A DNA stretch of 64,000 nt from positions 2,764,721-2,828,720 of the forward strand of contig NZ_HG966617.1 of the NCBI RefSeq assembly GCF_000689395.1, written 5' to 3'. Within the stretch, counting starts at the first letter, position 1, and each line of letters starts with the position of its first letter. A model generated the notes under the pieces. It made no database searches and had not been told where the DNA came from. It saw nothing but the letters and a program-made list of their open reading frames with translations. Positions 45,994-55,361 of this stretch are shown in pieces. The DNA comes from Candidatus Phaeomarinobacter ectocarpi. GTDB lineage: Bacteria > Pseudomonadota > Alphaproteobacteria > CGMCC-115125. Both the position numbers and the translations under genes were made by a program.

Positions 45994-47121
45994 TTAACCG
46001 GCAATCGCTGTCCGCACGCTCTCGATGATCCGGTCCTGCGTCGCTTCATCCAGATACGGATGCATGGGCAGGCTCAGAACATCGGCCGCCAGCGCATCAC
46101 ATACCGGTAGCCCGCCGGGACCGGTCGGGTAGTGCTTGTAGGCTGTCTGTTTGTGCAGCGGGATCGGGTAATAGACCTGAGTGGGAATGCCAGCATCCTG
46201 ACATCGCGCCCGCACCGCATCGCGGTCCGCGACCCGAAGCGTGTATTGCGCCCAGGCTGACTTGGCCGCATTGCCCACAAAGGGAACTGTTGCAACGTCT
46301 TCAAGCGTTGCATTGTATCGCTCGGCAATCCGCTGCCGTGACACAAGCTCCTCTTCGAAGATCGCCAGTTTCTCAAGCAGGATTGCCGCCTGGATCGTAT
46401 CAAGGCGGCCATTCATGCCGATGCGCACATTGTCGTACCGGTCGGCGCCCGCCCCATGGTTGCGCAGTGACCGAATGTGATCCGCCATATCGGCATCATC
46501 CGTAAAGATCGCACCCCCATCGCCGTAGCAACCAAGCGGCTTGGCCGGAAAAAAGCTGGTCGTTGCCGCGTCCCCAAGAGACCCCACCCGTTTGTCCGCC
46601 AGCGCTCCGCCGTAGCTCTGGGCCGCATCCGCCAGCAGGAACAGGCCTTCGGCATCACAGATGTCCTTGAGCGCCGGGTAGTCCGCAGGCTGACCAAACA
46701 GATCCACCGCAATCACACAGGCAGGTTTCAGGCCCTGTTCCCTGGCAGTCGCTATCGAGGCTTCAAGATGTCGAGGGTCCATGTTGAAGGTCTTCGGGTC
46801 CACATCCACAAACACCGGCGTTGCCCCCAGCCACGCAACTGCTTCCCCTGTCGCAATGAAGGTAAAGGCGGGCACGAAGACCGCATCTCCCGGCCGCAGT
46901 CCGCGCGCCATCAGCACCAGCCCAAGGGCATCGGTACCACTGGCACACCCGATGACGTGCTCAGACCCGCTGAATGTGCCCAGCTGCGCCTCAAGTTCGA
47001 GGATTTCCGGCCCGTTGATGTACATCCCATGGTCCAGAACCTTGGCAATGGCGACATCTACCTTGTCGCGAATGCGGGCCTGCTGGGCACCAAGGTCAAT
47101 AAAGGCAATCGGGTCACTCAT
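45994..47121 (-). CDS. DegT/DnrJ/EryC1 aminotransferase (nucleotide-sugar aminotransferase)
   Basis: 375 residues from ATG 47121. PLP-dependent sugar aminotransferase: SGTDALGLVLMARGLRPGD, VFVPAFTFIATGEAVAWLGATPVFVD in pieces, and the PLP lysine in SFFPAKPLGCYGDGG. It closely resembles WbpE/WlbC, which aminate UDP-3-keto-GlcNAc-uronate; YYPIPLHKQTAY is shared with that group. The neighbouring TviB/WbpA-like dehydrogenase fits such a route. No acetyltransferase of the WbpD type lies in the window. Confidence 0.92.
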   Translation of the reverse strand: MSDPIAFIDLGAQQARIRDKVDVAIAKVLDHGMYINGPEILELEAQLGTFSGSEHVIGCASGTDALGLVLMARGLRPGDAVFVPAFTFIATGEAVAWLGATPVFVDVDPKTFNMDPRHLEASIATAREQGLKPACVIAVDLFGQPADYPALKDICDAEGLFLLADAAQSYGGALADKRVGSLGDAATTSFFPAKPLGCYGDGGAIFTDDADMADHIRSLRNHGAGADRYDNVRIGMNGRLDTIQAAILLEKLAIFEEELVSRQRIAERYNATLEDVATVPFVGNAAKSAWAQYTLRVADRDAVRARCQDAGIPTQVYYPIPLHKQTAYKHYPTGPGGLPVCDALAADVLSLPMHPYLDEATQDRIIESVRTAIAG

Positions 47122-47319
47122 TGGGCGCACTCACAATCGGATCCAGACAATAGCTGATATCAGCACTTACCGGTCCCAAGCCCCGCCCGCAACCTGCACG
47201 ACAGCCGGGCGCCAAATTCACCATCAATCCCCCTGTGGACTTGCTTTTTTCCAGCGGCCCTTGCAAAGACAGCAGGCATATATTCCCGCACATGGGACCA
47301 TTTCCAGAAGGACGCCGAG

Positions 47320-48618
47320 ATGGCGAAACCAGCCGAGCTTCCCGCAGAGATCTCAGGCCTCCGCCCTGCCGTCATCGGCATAGGGTATGTGGGCCTGCCG
47401 GTCGCGGTTGCCTTTGGCCATGCTCGCCCGACAATTGCATTCGACGTCAATCCAAAGCGCGTTGCCGACCTGACCGCAGGGCATGACGAAACCCGCGAAG
47501 TTGAGCCCGATGAGCTAGCCGCCGCCTCTCAGCTGACATTTGCCTCCAACCCCGATGATCTGGCGAGCGCCAACTTTTTCATCGTCACCGTGCCAACGCC
47601 CATCGATGCCTTCAAACGCCCGGACCTGTCCTATCTTGAACGGGCCAGCGAAACGGTCGGCAAGGTCCTCAAGCGCGGCGACATCGTTGTCTATGAATCG
47701 ACCGTGTTTCCCGGCGCCACTGAAGAGCACTGTGTGCCTGTGCTGGAAAAAGTGTCCGGCCTTAAATTCAATGAGGACTTTTACTGCGGCTACAGCCCCG
47801 AACGCATCAATCCCGGCGACAAGAAGCATCGCCTCGCTGACATTCAAAAGGTCACCTCAGGCTCAACGCCACAGGCCGCAGATCTGATTGACGCGCTTTA
47901 CAGCAGCATCATCACGGCAGGCACTTTCAAGGCCTCGTCCATTCGCGTGGCAGAAGCCGCCAAGGTGATTGAAAACACCCAGCGCGACGTCAACATCGCC
48001 CTGGTCAACGAACTTGCCGTTCTGTTCCAGCGCCTTGGCATCGACACGGAAGAAGTGCTGAAGGCCGCAGGCACCAAATGGAACTTCCTGCCGTTCCGCC
48101 CCGGCCTTGTCGGCGGCCACTGCATCGGTGTTGATCCCTACTACCTGACCCACAAGGCGCAGGAAGTAGGTCATCACTCGGAAATGATCCTGGCCGGACG
48201 CCGCATCAATGACGGCATGGGCGACCATGCGGGCCAACTGGTGCTCGACGCGATGATCTCCAAGGGTACAGCACCCGCCAGTGCCCGCGTGCTGATGCTG
48301 GGCGTGACCTTCAAAGAAAACTGCCCGGACATCCGCAACACCCTTGTGGCCCGCACGATTTCCTATCTGCAGGCCCGCGGCGTGACCGTGGACGTGCATG
48401 ACCCCTGGGTTGACGCTGAAGAGGCCCGCAAGGAACTCGGCCTTGATCTGGTTGAGGCCCCGGAAAAAGGCGCTTATGACGCCGCCGTTCTTGCGGTCGC
48501 CCACGATGCCTTTGAACAAATGGGTGCCAAGGGTGTGAAGGAATTCCTCAAGCCCGCTGGCATTCTTGCCGATCTAAAATGGGCCTTTGACGCAAACGAC
48601 ACCGACACCCGGCTTTAA
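47320..48618 (+). CDS. UDP-N-acetylglucosamine 6-dehydrogenase-like (TviB/WbpA family)
   Basis: 432 residues. Nucleotide-sugar dehydrogenase: PAVIGIGYVGLPVAVAFG binds NAD, VPTPIDAFKRPDLSYLERAS and YCGYSPERINPGDKKHRL are family stretches, and GGHCIGVDPYYLTHKAQ contains the catalytic Cys. The C-terminal part has GVTFKENCPDIRNT. These features fit the TviB/WbpA/WbpO branch that oxidises C6 of UDP-GlcNAc or UDP-GalNAc. It precedes an epimerase gene by 29 bases. Confidence 0.93.
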   Translation: MAKPAELPAEISGLRPAVIGIGYVGLPVAVAFGHARPTIAFDVNPKRVADLTAGHDETREVEPDELAAASQLTFASNPDDLASANFFIVTVPTPIDAFKRPDLSYLERASETVGKVLKRGDIVVYESTVFPGATEEHCVPVLEKVSGLKFNEDFYCGYSPERINPGDKKHRLADIQKVTSGSTPQAADLIDALYSSIITAGTFKASSIRVAEAAKVIENTQRDVNIALVNELAVLFQRLGIDTEEVLKAAGTKWNFLPFRPGLVGGHCIGVDPYYLTHKAQEVGHHSEMILAGRRINDGMGDHAGQLVLDAMISKGTAPASARVLMLGVTFKENCPDIRNTLVARTISYLQARGVTVDVHDPWVDAEEARKELGLDLVEAPEKGAYDAAVLAVAHDAFEQMGAKGVKEFLKPAGILADLKWAFDANDTDTRL

Positions 48619-48647
48619 CGCAACGACCACTCCAGACAGGACACATC

Positions 48648-49652
48648 ATGACTTGGCTCGTCACCGGCGCTGCCGGCTTTATCGGTTCTCACGCAGCCCA
48701 TGTGCTGCTCGATCGGGGCGAAACCGTTGTCGGTCTGGACAATCTCAACGACTATTATGACGTGCGCCTGAAAGAAGCCCGGCTGGAACGTCTCGCCTCC
48801 CGTGATGGTTTCACTTTCCACAAGGCCTCTTTGGAAGACAAACCGGCCCTCACCAAAATCTTCGAGCAGCACAATATCAAGAAGATCATCCACCTCGCGG
48901 CACAGGCCGGCGTGCGCTACTCCATCGAAAATCCGGACGCGTATATCCAGGCCAACATCATTGGCTTCCAGCACATGATCGACCTGGCCAAAGAAGCAAA
49001 GGTCGAGCATTTCGTCTATGCGTCCTCAAGCTCCGTTTACGGATCAAACGAAAAAATGCCGTTTGCAACGGCAGACAGCGTGGACCATCCCGTCAGCCTC
49101 TACGCAGCCACGAAAAAAGCCAACGAGCTGGTGGCACATACCTATTCACACCTCTATGGCCTGCCAACGACCGGTCTACGGTTCTTTACGGTCTATGGCC
49201 CCTGGGGCCGCCCGGACATGTCGCTGTTCCTGTTCACCCGCAAGATCATTGCAGGCGAACCAATTGACGTGTTCAACCACGGCAAGCACCGCCGCGACTT
49301 CACGTACATTGACGACATTGTGGACGGCGTCATCCGCGTTGCCGACAACACACCGACGCCGAACCCGGACTACGACCCGCTTTCAGGCGATCCCGCCGCG
49401 AGCCACGCGCCCTACCGTGTCTACAACATCGGCAACAACAAGCCCGTTGAGCTGATGACATTCATCGAGACAATCGAAAAACATCTGGGTCTTGAAGCCA
49501 AAAAGAACTTCCTGCCGCTCCAGCCCGGTGACGTGCCTGCCACCTACGCAGACATCGAACCCCTGCGCCGCGACACAGGCTTTGAGCCTCGCACGTCGAT
49601 TGACGAAGGCATCGGCAACTTCATCGACTGGTACCGCACATTCTACAACTAG
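48648..49652 (+). CDS. NAD-dependent epimerase, UDP-glucuronate 4-epimerase-like
   Basis: 334 residues, extended SDR fold. VTGAAGFIGSHAAHVLLDRG binds NAD; SSSSVYGSNEKMPF holds the catalytic Ser, and YAATKKANE the Tyr and Lys. VGLDNLNDYYDVRLKEARL is typical of UDP-glucuronate epimerases such as LspL and Cap1J. It could epimerise UDP-glucuronate or UDP-GlcNAc-uronate at C4. Co-directional with the dehydrogenase gene just upstream, so the two likely act in series. Confidence 0.9.
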   Translation: MTWLVTGAAGFIGSHAAHVLLDRGETVVGLDNLNDYYDVRLKEARLERLASRDGFTFHKASLEDKPALTKIFEQHNIKKIIHLAAQAGVRYSIENPDAYIQANIIGFQHMIDLAKEAKVEHFVYASSSSVYGSNEKMPFATADSVDHPVSLYAATKKANELVAHTYSHLYGLPTTGLRFFTVYGPWGRPDMSLFLFTRKIIAGEPIDVFNHGKHRRDFTYIDDIVDGVIRVADNTPTPNPDYDPLSGDPAASHAPYRVYNIGNNKPVELMTFIETIEKHLGLEAKKNFLPLQPGDVPATYADIEPLRRDTGFEPRTSIDEGIGNFIDWYRTFYN

Positions 49653-49661
49653 AGTGCGTGC

Positions 49662-50741
49662 CTAGTGCTCATACAAAGCCGCAAACCGGTCAACACACAC
49701 ATCCATCGAGAATGACTGTTCAATATGTGCCCGTGCCCGGGCACCCAAAGCCGCCCTCTCGCCCGGCGACATCTGTGCAATAGCAGCAATTGCAGCGCTC
49801 AGCGCCATGGGGTCTTCCGCAGGCACGACGCGCCCGCAGTCACCGACGATCAGCGGTACGTCCCCCACATCTGTGGCAACAGCAGGCAGGCCCGCCGCCA
49901 TGCCTTCCGCCACCGCATTGGGAAAACCTTCGCTCTTCGACCCCAGAACAACCATGTCGCAGGCAGAGAGAATCTCCGGCACATCGCGGCGCATCCCCAA
50001 AGTGACATGCTGACCCGCATCCAGTGTATCCGTGCCCGTCCCCACGAACACACCCGTGACGCCGCCAGCATGATCCAGAGCCGCGATAGTCCCCGGCAGA
50101 TCCTTTGCCGGATCGTTGCGCGCGATGACGGCAGCAACAACAGTTGCGTCATTCAACCCGAGAGACGCCCGCATGGCTGCGCGCGCGTCAGGCATCGGCC
50201 GGAATTTCTGTGTATCAATCCCATTCTGGATGACCGTCAGCCTGTCCGGCGCAAAGCCCAGATTTTGATGGGCCTGACGGCCCGCGTCGCTGTTGAAGAC
50301 CACCGCTGCGGGTCGGCGGGACAGCCAGGCACCAAGCTTCACGACCAGACGTAAACTCCAGCCATAATCAGCCGGGTCCATTTCAACTGACCGGATGTTC
50401 CAGATGAGTTTGGCGCTAGGTGCCGCGACAGACTTGACCAGCGCTGCGACAAGGTTTGCGTGATAGAGCCATCCCTGAACTACGTCAGGCTCGAACGCCT
50501 TCATGCACCGCGCCAGCCGCAGAAGACCTCGCGGGTCAGGCACGCCACGGGACATGCCAAGCTCATGCACCACAAAGCCCGCATCCCGCAGGGTGGTGGC
50601 ATGGTCGCCGCCGTCCACCATCACGGCGATTTCCTGCTCGACACCCCGCGCGCGCAGTTTTGGCGCCAGCCCGGCCAGAAACCCTTCCGTGCCGCCACGG
50701 TCCAGTGATGTTATGACGTGCAGGACGCGGCGACTGGACAT
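49662..50741 (-). CDS. Glycosyltransferase family 4
   Basis: 359 residues. VLHVITSLDRGGTEGFLAGL is the usual GT4 N-terminal loop (GG before the acceptor site), VVQGWLYHANLVAAL an acceptor-side segment and VIQNGIDTQKFRP the hinge. In the nucleotide-sugar part LGSKSEGFPNAVAEGMAAGLPAVATDVGD carries the EX7E motif. Sugar and acceptor are unknown. It converges on the epimerase gene (nine bases apart) and is divergent from the next glycosyltransferase gene. Confidence 0.9.
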   Translation of the reverse strand: MSSRRVLHVITSLDRGGTEGFLAGLAPKLRARGVEQEIAVMVDGGDHATTLRDAGFVVHELGMSRGVPDPRGLLRLARCMKAFEPDVVQGWLYHANLVAALVKSVAAPSAKLIWNIRSVEMDPADYGWSLRLVVKLGAWLSRRPAAVVFNSDAGRQAHQNLGFAPDRLTVIQNGIDTQKFRPMPDARAAMRASLGLNDATVVAAVIARNDPAKDLPGTIAALDHAGGVTGVFVGTGTDTLDAGQHVTLGMRRDVPEILSACDMVVLGSKSEGFPNAVAEGMAAGLPAVATDVGDVPLIVGDCGRVVPAEDPMALSAAIAAIAQMSPGERAALGARARAHIEQSFSMDVCVDRFAALYEH

Positions 50742-50830
50742 GAAATCTCTATCGTTTCTCTTGAGCCTCTAGGTGCTTACCCCTAAGAAATCCTGCGCGC
50801 AACGGCGCCCCGCAATCGGACACTGACGAC

Positions 50831-51982
50831 GTGAGTGCAAAAAAGCCCAATCTGATGTTTCTGATCCGCAGCCTGGAAACAGGCGGCGCGGAGCGTCAGC
50901 TTGTGGCGCTGGCAAATGGTCTGGCCGACAATGGCTGGACCATCAGCGTTGTGACCTACTATCCCGGCGGCGACCTTGAAGAGACCCTTTCTCCCAAAAT
51001 CGGGCGTCACGACCTGGGCAAAACAAGCCGCTGGCACCTCATCGGCCCGCTGCGGACCTATCTGTCACTCATCCGGCGCATCCGTCCGCAAGCTGTGCAC
51101 AGCTACATGGACAGCGCCAATCTCCTGGCCGCAGCGCTTAGGCTTTTTGCACGCCCCCACAAGCTCATCTGGGGCATTCGGACGTCCGACATGCGTGATG
51201 GCCATCAGGATGCGTTGCAAAAGCTGTTGTTCCGCCTGGAAACACGCCTGTCGCGGTCCGCGGACCTGATCATCGCCAACTCCCAGACGGGCCTCGCCTT
51301 TGCACAAAGTCAGGGTATCAGCACCTCCAACGGCATCGCCATCCGCAACGGCATAAACACCGACCGGTTCAGCCGCGACGAACAGGCCGGAACAGCCCTG
51401 CGCACACGGCTCGGCATTACAGCCGACGCACCTGTCATCTCCATCGTTGCCCGTCTCGACCCGGTCAAGGGACATGGTGTTCTGCTGGACGCTTTCGCCA
51501 CCCTGAATGACCCGAAGGCGCATCTGATCATCGCAGGCGGCGGCCCTGATGCGCTGAGAAACAGCCTCGAGGCACAGGCCGCTACCCTTGGCCTGGCAAA
51601 CCGCGTCCACTTCCTGGGAAATGTGTCAGACACACAGGCCGTGTACAGCGCCAGCGATATTGCTGTCCTGTCATCGCTCTATGGCGAAGGCACGCCCAAT
51701 GCGCCCGCCGAGGCCATGGCCTGTGGCACACCCTGTGTGGTGACAGAATTGGGTGATGGGCCGTTCGTGGTCGGAGACACCGGCGAGACCGCACCACCTG
51801 GCGACGCGCAGGCGCTTTCATCAGCGCTTGGACGTCTGTTGGGTCGGGTAAAGTCAGAGCCGGACCTGCGCCATCGCACACGCGCCCGCATCGAAGAAGA
51901 ACTGTCCGTATCAAAACTGATTACGGACACTCAGGCAGCCATCGAATCCACGTTGGACAAGCAACCGCTATCGGTTCTCTGA
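50831..51982 (+). CDS. Glycosyltransferase family 4
   Basis: 383 residues from GTG 50831. MFLIRSLETGGAERQLVALA is the GT4 opening; AIRNGINTDRFSRDE the hinge; SSLYGEGTPNAPAEAMACGTPCVVTELGDGPFVV (in pieces) the EX7E site. It is similar in layout to the 49662-50741 gene and may be an ancient duplicate. Its 3' end overlaps the convergent epimerase gene by 15 bases, so the two transcripts would be antisense there. Confidence 0.9.
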   Translation: MSAKKPNLMFLIRSLETGGAERQLVALANGLADNGWTISVVTYYPGGDLEETLSPKIGRHDLGKTSRWHLIGPLRTYLSLIRRIRPQAVHSYMDSANLLAAALRLFARPHKLIWGIRTSDMRDGHQDALQKLLFRLETRLSRSADLIIANSQTGLAFAQSQGISTSNGIAIRNGINTDRFSRDEQAGTALRTRLGITADAPVISIVARLDPVKGHGVLLDAFATLNDPKAHLIIAGGGPDALRNSLEAQAATLGLANRVHFLGNVSDTQAVYSASDIAVLSSLYGEGTPNAPAEAMACGTPCVVTELGDGPFVVGDTGETAPPGDAQALSSALGRLLGRVKSEPDLRHRTRARIEEELSVSKLITDTQAAIESTLDKQPLSVL

Positions 51983-52840
51983 AGTAAATCTGTCGAGCAT
52001 GTCGCTGACGCTCATGGGCGCGTAGCCATACTCGTTCTGGGCCCGCGAACTATCGATGAGGAACGTCCGCAGCTCCCGGTCGCCGACGCTGATCTCAGAC
52101 GTCGTGTTCAGGCCTTGCGCAAGCCGCGCCACCACATCACGCACAACCATATCGCCGCCGGCGCCAACTGCTGTCATGTGCGCGCCTGTGCGGTCGCCTG
52201 ACAACCAGCCAAAAATCATCTGCGTCAGGTCTTCTATGTGGCAGGCGTTGTTGAACCGCACATCCGGGTTCACATAACTCAACGGCAACCCAGCCTTGAG
52301 CTTGCGCACACACTCCGACAGCCAGTTGCGCTTCGACCCCGGGCCAATCACTGCGGGCAGACGAATGGAAAGCGATGGAAGCGTGTCACGCACATCCTCC
52401 AGCAATCGCTCGCCCAGCAGCTTGGTCAGTCCGTAGGCATCCGGATTGACCGACGGCGTCGCGTCGCTGACCACATCATCGGCAACGTCTCCGAAGGCGG
52501 AAAAGGAAGAAAAGAAAACAAATGCCTTGGCCTCACAAGCCAGCGCATGCCGGACCAGAGCCTGCGTAGCAGCCACATTGTCACCGAGCATCTGATCAAC
52601 CGTGATGCCATCCCAGATGGACGTTGCAGCCGCATGCACAACCGCATCCATCGCAGGCAATTCATCGCCGGCAGCAAGGTCCGCATGCACAACGGAAAAC
52701 CGGGACGCAGCGTCTGTTTCATCAGGCGGTGTTACCGGACTGGACCGGGTGAGGGCCACGACGTCCAGACCCAGAGCAGCAAGCCGCCGGGCGGCATAGC
52801 CGCCGGCAAACCCACCTGCTCCGGTGACCAGCACCTTCAT
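51968..52840 (-). CDS. NAD-dependent sugar epimerase/dehydratase
   Basis: 290 residues. VLVTGAGGFAGGYAARRLAALG binds NAD; FFSSFSAFGD and YGLTKLLGE supply the Ser and the Tyr/Lys pair of extended SDRs. Resembles WbgU/RmlD-like reductases and epimerases of O-antigen clusters. It is the last gene of the minus-strand operon 56834-51968 (SGNH hydrolase, methyltransferase, transketolase subunits, this). The substrate may be the product of the transketolase pair; that is inference. Confidence 0.88.
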   Translation of the reverse strand: MKVLVTGAGGFAGGYAARRLAALGLDVVALTRSSPVTPPDETDAASRFSVVHADLAAGDELPAMDAVVHAAATSIWDGITVDQMLGDNVAATQALVRHALACEAKAFVFFSSFSAFGDVADDVVSDATPSVNPDAYGLTKLLGERLLEDVRDTLPSLSIRLPAVIGPGSKRNWLSECVRKLKAGLPLSYVNPDVRFNNACHIEDLTQMIFGWLSGDRTGAHMTAVGAGGDMVVRDVVARLAQGLNTTSEISVGDRELRTFLIDSSRAQNEYGYAPMSVSDMLDRFTSENR

Positions 52841-52864
52841 GATGCGGCCTTTCGCGAAAGGGCT

Positions 52865-53779
52865 CTAGGCAACCTGCTCAAGAATGAGCGGTACCGAGAT
52901 GCCGTGCGCGGCCAGAAGGTCGTCCTGGCTGCCATAGTTGTGAATGAACTCGTCCTTGAGCGTGAAGGTGTGCAGCTTGCACTTGGCCTGCACATCCCAG
53001 GCAATCTGTTTCACTCGAGAGGACAACCCGCCCTCAGGCACGTGATCTTCAACCACGATGACCTGATCATGACCGTTGAGCGCTGCCTCAATGCCCGGAC
53101 GGTCCAGCGGCTTGATCGTGTGAGCGGAAACAACCGACACAGACTTGCCCTTGGCCTCCAGTTCCTTGGCCACTTCCATAGCCTTGGCCATGATCGTGCC
53201 ATAGGCAAGGATGCAGACATCCGTGCCCTTCTGGATGTAGCGGATTTTGCCGAACTCGAATTTGTCCACAGCTGTGTCCGTGAAAGTGGGCTCGCCCGCC
53301 TTGCCGATGCGCAGATAGACCGGGCCTTCCTTCTGGTAAGCGCAATAGCGTGTCGCTTCCACAAGTTCCGCCGGGTCGCACGGTGCCAGCACACGCATGT
53401 TGGGAATGGCACTCGCCACCGCAACATCTTCCATCGTGTGGTGCGTACCGCCCAGCGTTGAATAGATAACGCCTGCGCCCATGCCGACAATCGTCACCGG
53501 CAGGTTCTGGTAGCCCAGATCATCCCGCACCATTTCAAAGGGGCGATACAGCGTGAACGTTGCGATGGTGTAGGCAAACGGCTGGCAGCCCTTGAGCGCC
53601 AGACCGGCACACATGCCGATCATCGTCTGCTCGGCCACACCCACATTGATGAAGCGGTCTGGATGGTTGGTCTGAAAATCCATCATCGGACCGGCAGGCG
53701 AAATGTCTGCCACCACAATGTAGATGTCAGGGTTTTCGCTGGCGCACTCAAAGAGTGTCTGTGAGAACATATTGCGCAT
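52865..53779 (-). CDS. Transketolase-like, C-terminal subunit
   Basis: 304 residues: the pyrimidine-binding and C-terminal domains of a transketolase or DXS-like enzyme. FINVGVAEQTMIGMCAGLAL has the Glu that activates thiamine diphosphate; FEMVRDDLGYQNLPVTIVGMGAGVIYSTLGGTHHTMEDVA (in pieces) is the typical His/Asp region. With the N-terminal subunit gene just upstream (one-base overlap) it forms a split transketolase. Such split enzymes occur in sugar clusters. It would move two-carbon units and may make sedoheptulose 7-phosphate or a modified ketose. Confidence 0.9.
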   Translation of the reverse strand: MRNMFSQTLFECASENPDIYIVVADISPAGPMMDFQTNHPDRFINVGVAEQTMIGMCAGLALKGCQPFAYTIATFTLYRPFEMVRDDLGYQNLPVTIVGMGAGVIYSTLGGTHHTMEDVAVASAIPNMRVLAPCDPAELVEATRYCAYQKEGPVYLRIGKAGEPTFTDTAVDKFEFGKIRYIQKGTDVCILAYGTIMAKAMEVAKELEAKGKSVSVVSAHTIKPLDRPGIEAALNGHDQVIVVEDHVPEGGLSSRVKQIAWDVQAKCKLHTFTLKDEFIHNYGSQDDLLAAHGISVPLILEQVA

Positions 53780-54621
53780 TAGTTGGCCTCGTCGATCTCG
53801 CGGATCGCCTGCTTGTATTCCTCGGGATCAGGCGAGCGGTAATGCCACATGGGCACGCTCTCCATATAGGACACGCCTTTGCCCTTGGTTGTCTTGCAGT
53901 TCACCAGCAAAGGCTTGTCGCCTGAGCGGTTCTGCACAGCATTGAAGATCGCTTCGCTGTCATGGCCGTCTACTTCAACAGCCTCCCAGCCAAACGCCTG
54001 GTACTTTTCAACAACCGGGTAGAAGCTGGGATGCGTGTCCGTGGTGAACGTCGCGCTCTGCATATTGTTGTTGTCGATGAAAGCCACGAGGTTCGACACA
54101 CCAAGCGACGACGCCATCAGCGTTGCCTCCCAGGTGGAACCTTCCTGCACTTCACCGTCAGACATCACCGTGTAGATCGTGCCGTTGGTGCCGCGGGTTT
54201 TCTCCGCATACGCCATACCCAGCGCCATGCCCATGCCGTGGCCCAGCGAACCGGTCGAGGCTTCAATGCCTGGATTGCCATAATCCGGGTGCACCCCAAG
54301 TATGCCGTGCGGTGTGCAATAGCCCCGCAGATGCTCCTCGGTGAGGATGCCAAGATCCACAAGCAGCATGACCTGAATCATGTAGCCGTGCCCCTTGGAC
54401 ATCAAGAAAGTGTCCGGCGCGTCGTCGCCTACAGGGTTACCATTGGGGCCTGGACGCATCAGATTGTAGTAGATGCAATCCACGATTTCGGTGGACGAAA
54501 ACGCACCACCCACATGGAGCGCGGTCACATACTGCGTCATGTCGAGGATGCGCTTGCGATGCCGCTTGCAGCGATCCTTCGCAGCAGCCACATCGAACGC
54601 GTTTTGTTCAGTTGCGGTCAT
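53779..54621 (-). CDS. Transketolase-like, N-terminal subunit
   Basis: 280 residues from ATG 54621. MSKGHGYMIQVMLL, STGSLGHGMGMALGMAYAEK and the thiamine diphosphate motif SDGEVQEGSTWEA ending at IDNNNMQ are present. The usual GDG reads SDG here. Together with the next gene it makes a full TPP enzyme. The start overlaps the methyltransferase stop by four bases (ATGA), and the stop overlaps the C-terminal subunit start by one, so all three are translationally coupled. Confidence 0.92.
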   Translation of the reverse strand: MTATEQNAFDVAAAKDRCKRHRKRILDMTQYVTALHVGGAFSSTEIVDCIYYNLMRPGPNGNPVGDDAPDTFLMSKGHGYMIQVMLLVDLGILTEEHLRGYCTPHGILGVHPDYGNPGIEASTGSLGHGMGMALGMAYAEKTRGTNGTIYTVMSDGEVQEGSTWEATLMASSLGVSNLVAFIDNNNMQSATFTTDTHPSFYPVVEKYQAFGWEAVEVDGHDSEAIFNAVQNRSGDKPLLVNCKTTKGKGVSYMESVPMWHYRSPDPEEYKQAIREIDEAN

Positions 54622-55301
54622 TCGGTTTCCGTGTCCTCTCCAAGGATCAGCGTCCAGTAATAGTCGCCCTTGTATCCGGCTTCGTCGAAGATGGCTTTCC
54701 ACTCATCGGGATACCCGTAGGTATAGGCCGTGAGAACCCAGTCCTCGAAAATCTCTTTTTCTTCCGGCGTGCGGTAGCTGTCCACCTGCACATAGGCCTT
54801 GTTGTCCCGCGCCACGCGCTGAATTTCGGACAACGCATTAATGAGCTGCGGCCGCTTCAGATTGTGCAGCGTGTTGAGGCAGATCACAGCATCAAAGCTG
54901 TCGTCTGGAAACAGCAGCGGGTCATTGAGGTCGTGCTGATGCAGGCGTCCCACCACTTCCGGTTCGCAGTTCATCATCGCGTAACCCGAAATGTCGGAGC
55001 CAAAGGCCTGGATGCCCGGCTCTGCAATCATGAAGTCCTTGACCAGAAACCCCTTGGCGCAGCCAAGATCCAGCACCCGGTCGCCCGGCTTCAGGTTCCA
55101 GTGCGCAATCATGTCCTTGGCAATGGGGACCCAGCGACCGTCGTAGCGGTAGCCGCCATAGCCGACTTCACGGGGGCCGTCGAAATACTCTTCGCCATAT
55201 TCCCGCGACAGGGCGATCAATTCATCCGTCTTTGCGGACGCGCGCTTTTCAATGTTGCGCTTCTTGCGCGGAAAGGCGCTTAGGAGATTGACTTCAGCCA
55301 T
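54618..55301 (-). CDS. Class I SAM-dependent methyltransferase
   Basis: 227 residues. GDRVLDLGCAKGFLVKDFM is SAM motif I; SDISGYAM motif II; FDAVICLNTLHNLKRPQL motif III with post-I elements. LNTLHNL is characteristic of a group found in sugar clusters. GYGGYRYDGRWVPIAKDMI is another shared segment. It could O- or N-methylate a nucleotide sugar or a glycan end. Position before the transketolase genes with four-base overlap links it to the same product. Confidence 0.86.
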   Translation of the reverse strand: MAEVNLLSAFPRKKRNIEKRASAKTDELIALSREYGEEYFDGPREVGYGGYRYDGRWVPIAKDMIAHWNLKPGDRVLDLGCAKGFLVKDFMIAEPGIQAFGSDISGYAMMNCEPEVVGRLHQHDLNDPLLFPDDSFDAVICLNTLHNLKRPQLINALSEIQRVARDNKAYVQVDSYRTPEEKEIFEDWVLTAYTYGYPDEWKAIFDEAGYKGDYYWTLILGEDTETE

Positions 55302-55361
55302 GAGGTTTCCGGTTCCGGTAGTGGGTGTCAGCAGTCGGTTTCATTCAGCAGGTGCAATATC

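Noticed and set aside
52238..53461. A 407-codon plus-strand frame over the epimerase and transketolase genes
   Set aside because: It crosses two recognised genes on the other strand and resembles nothing known.
54612..55283. A 223-codon plus-strand frame over the methyltransferase gene
   Set aside because: Antisense shadow of a protein with clear SAM motifs.
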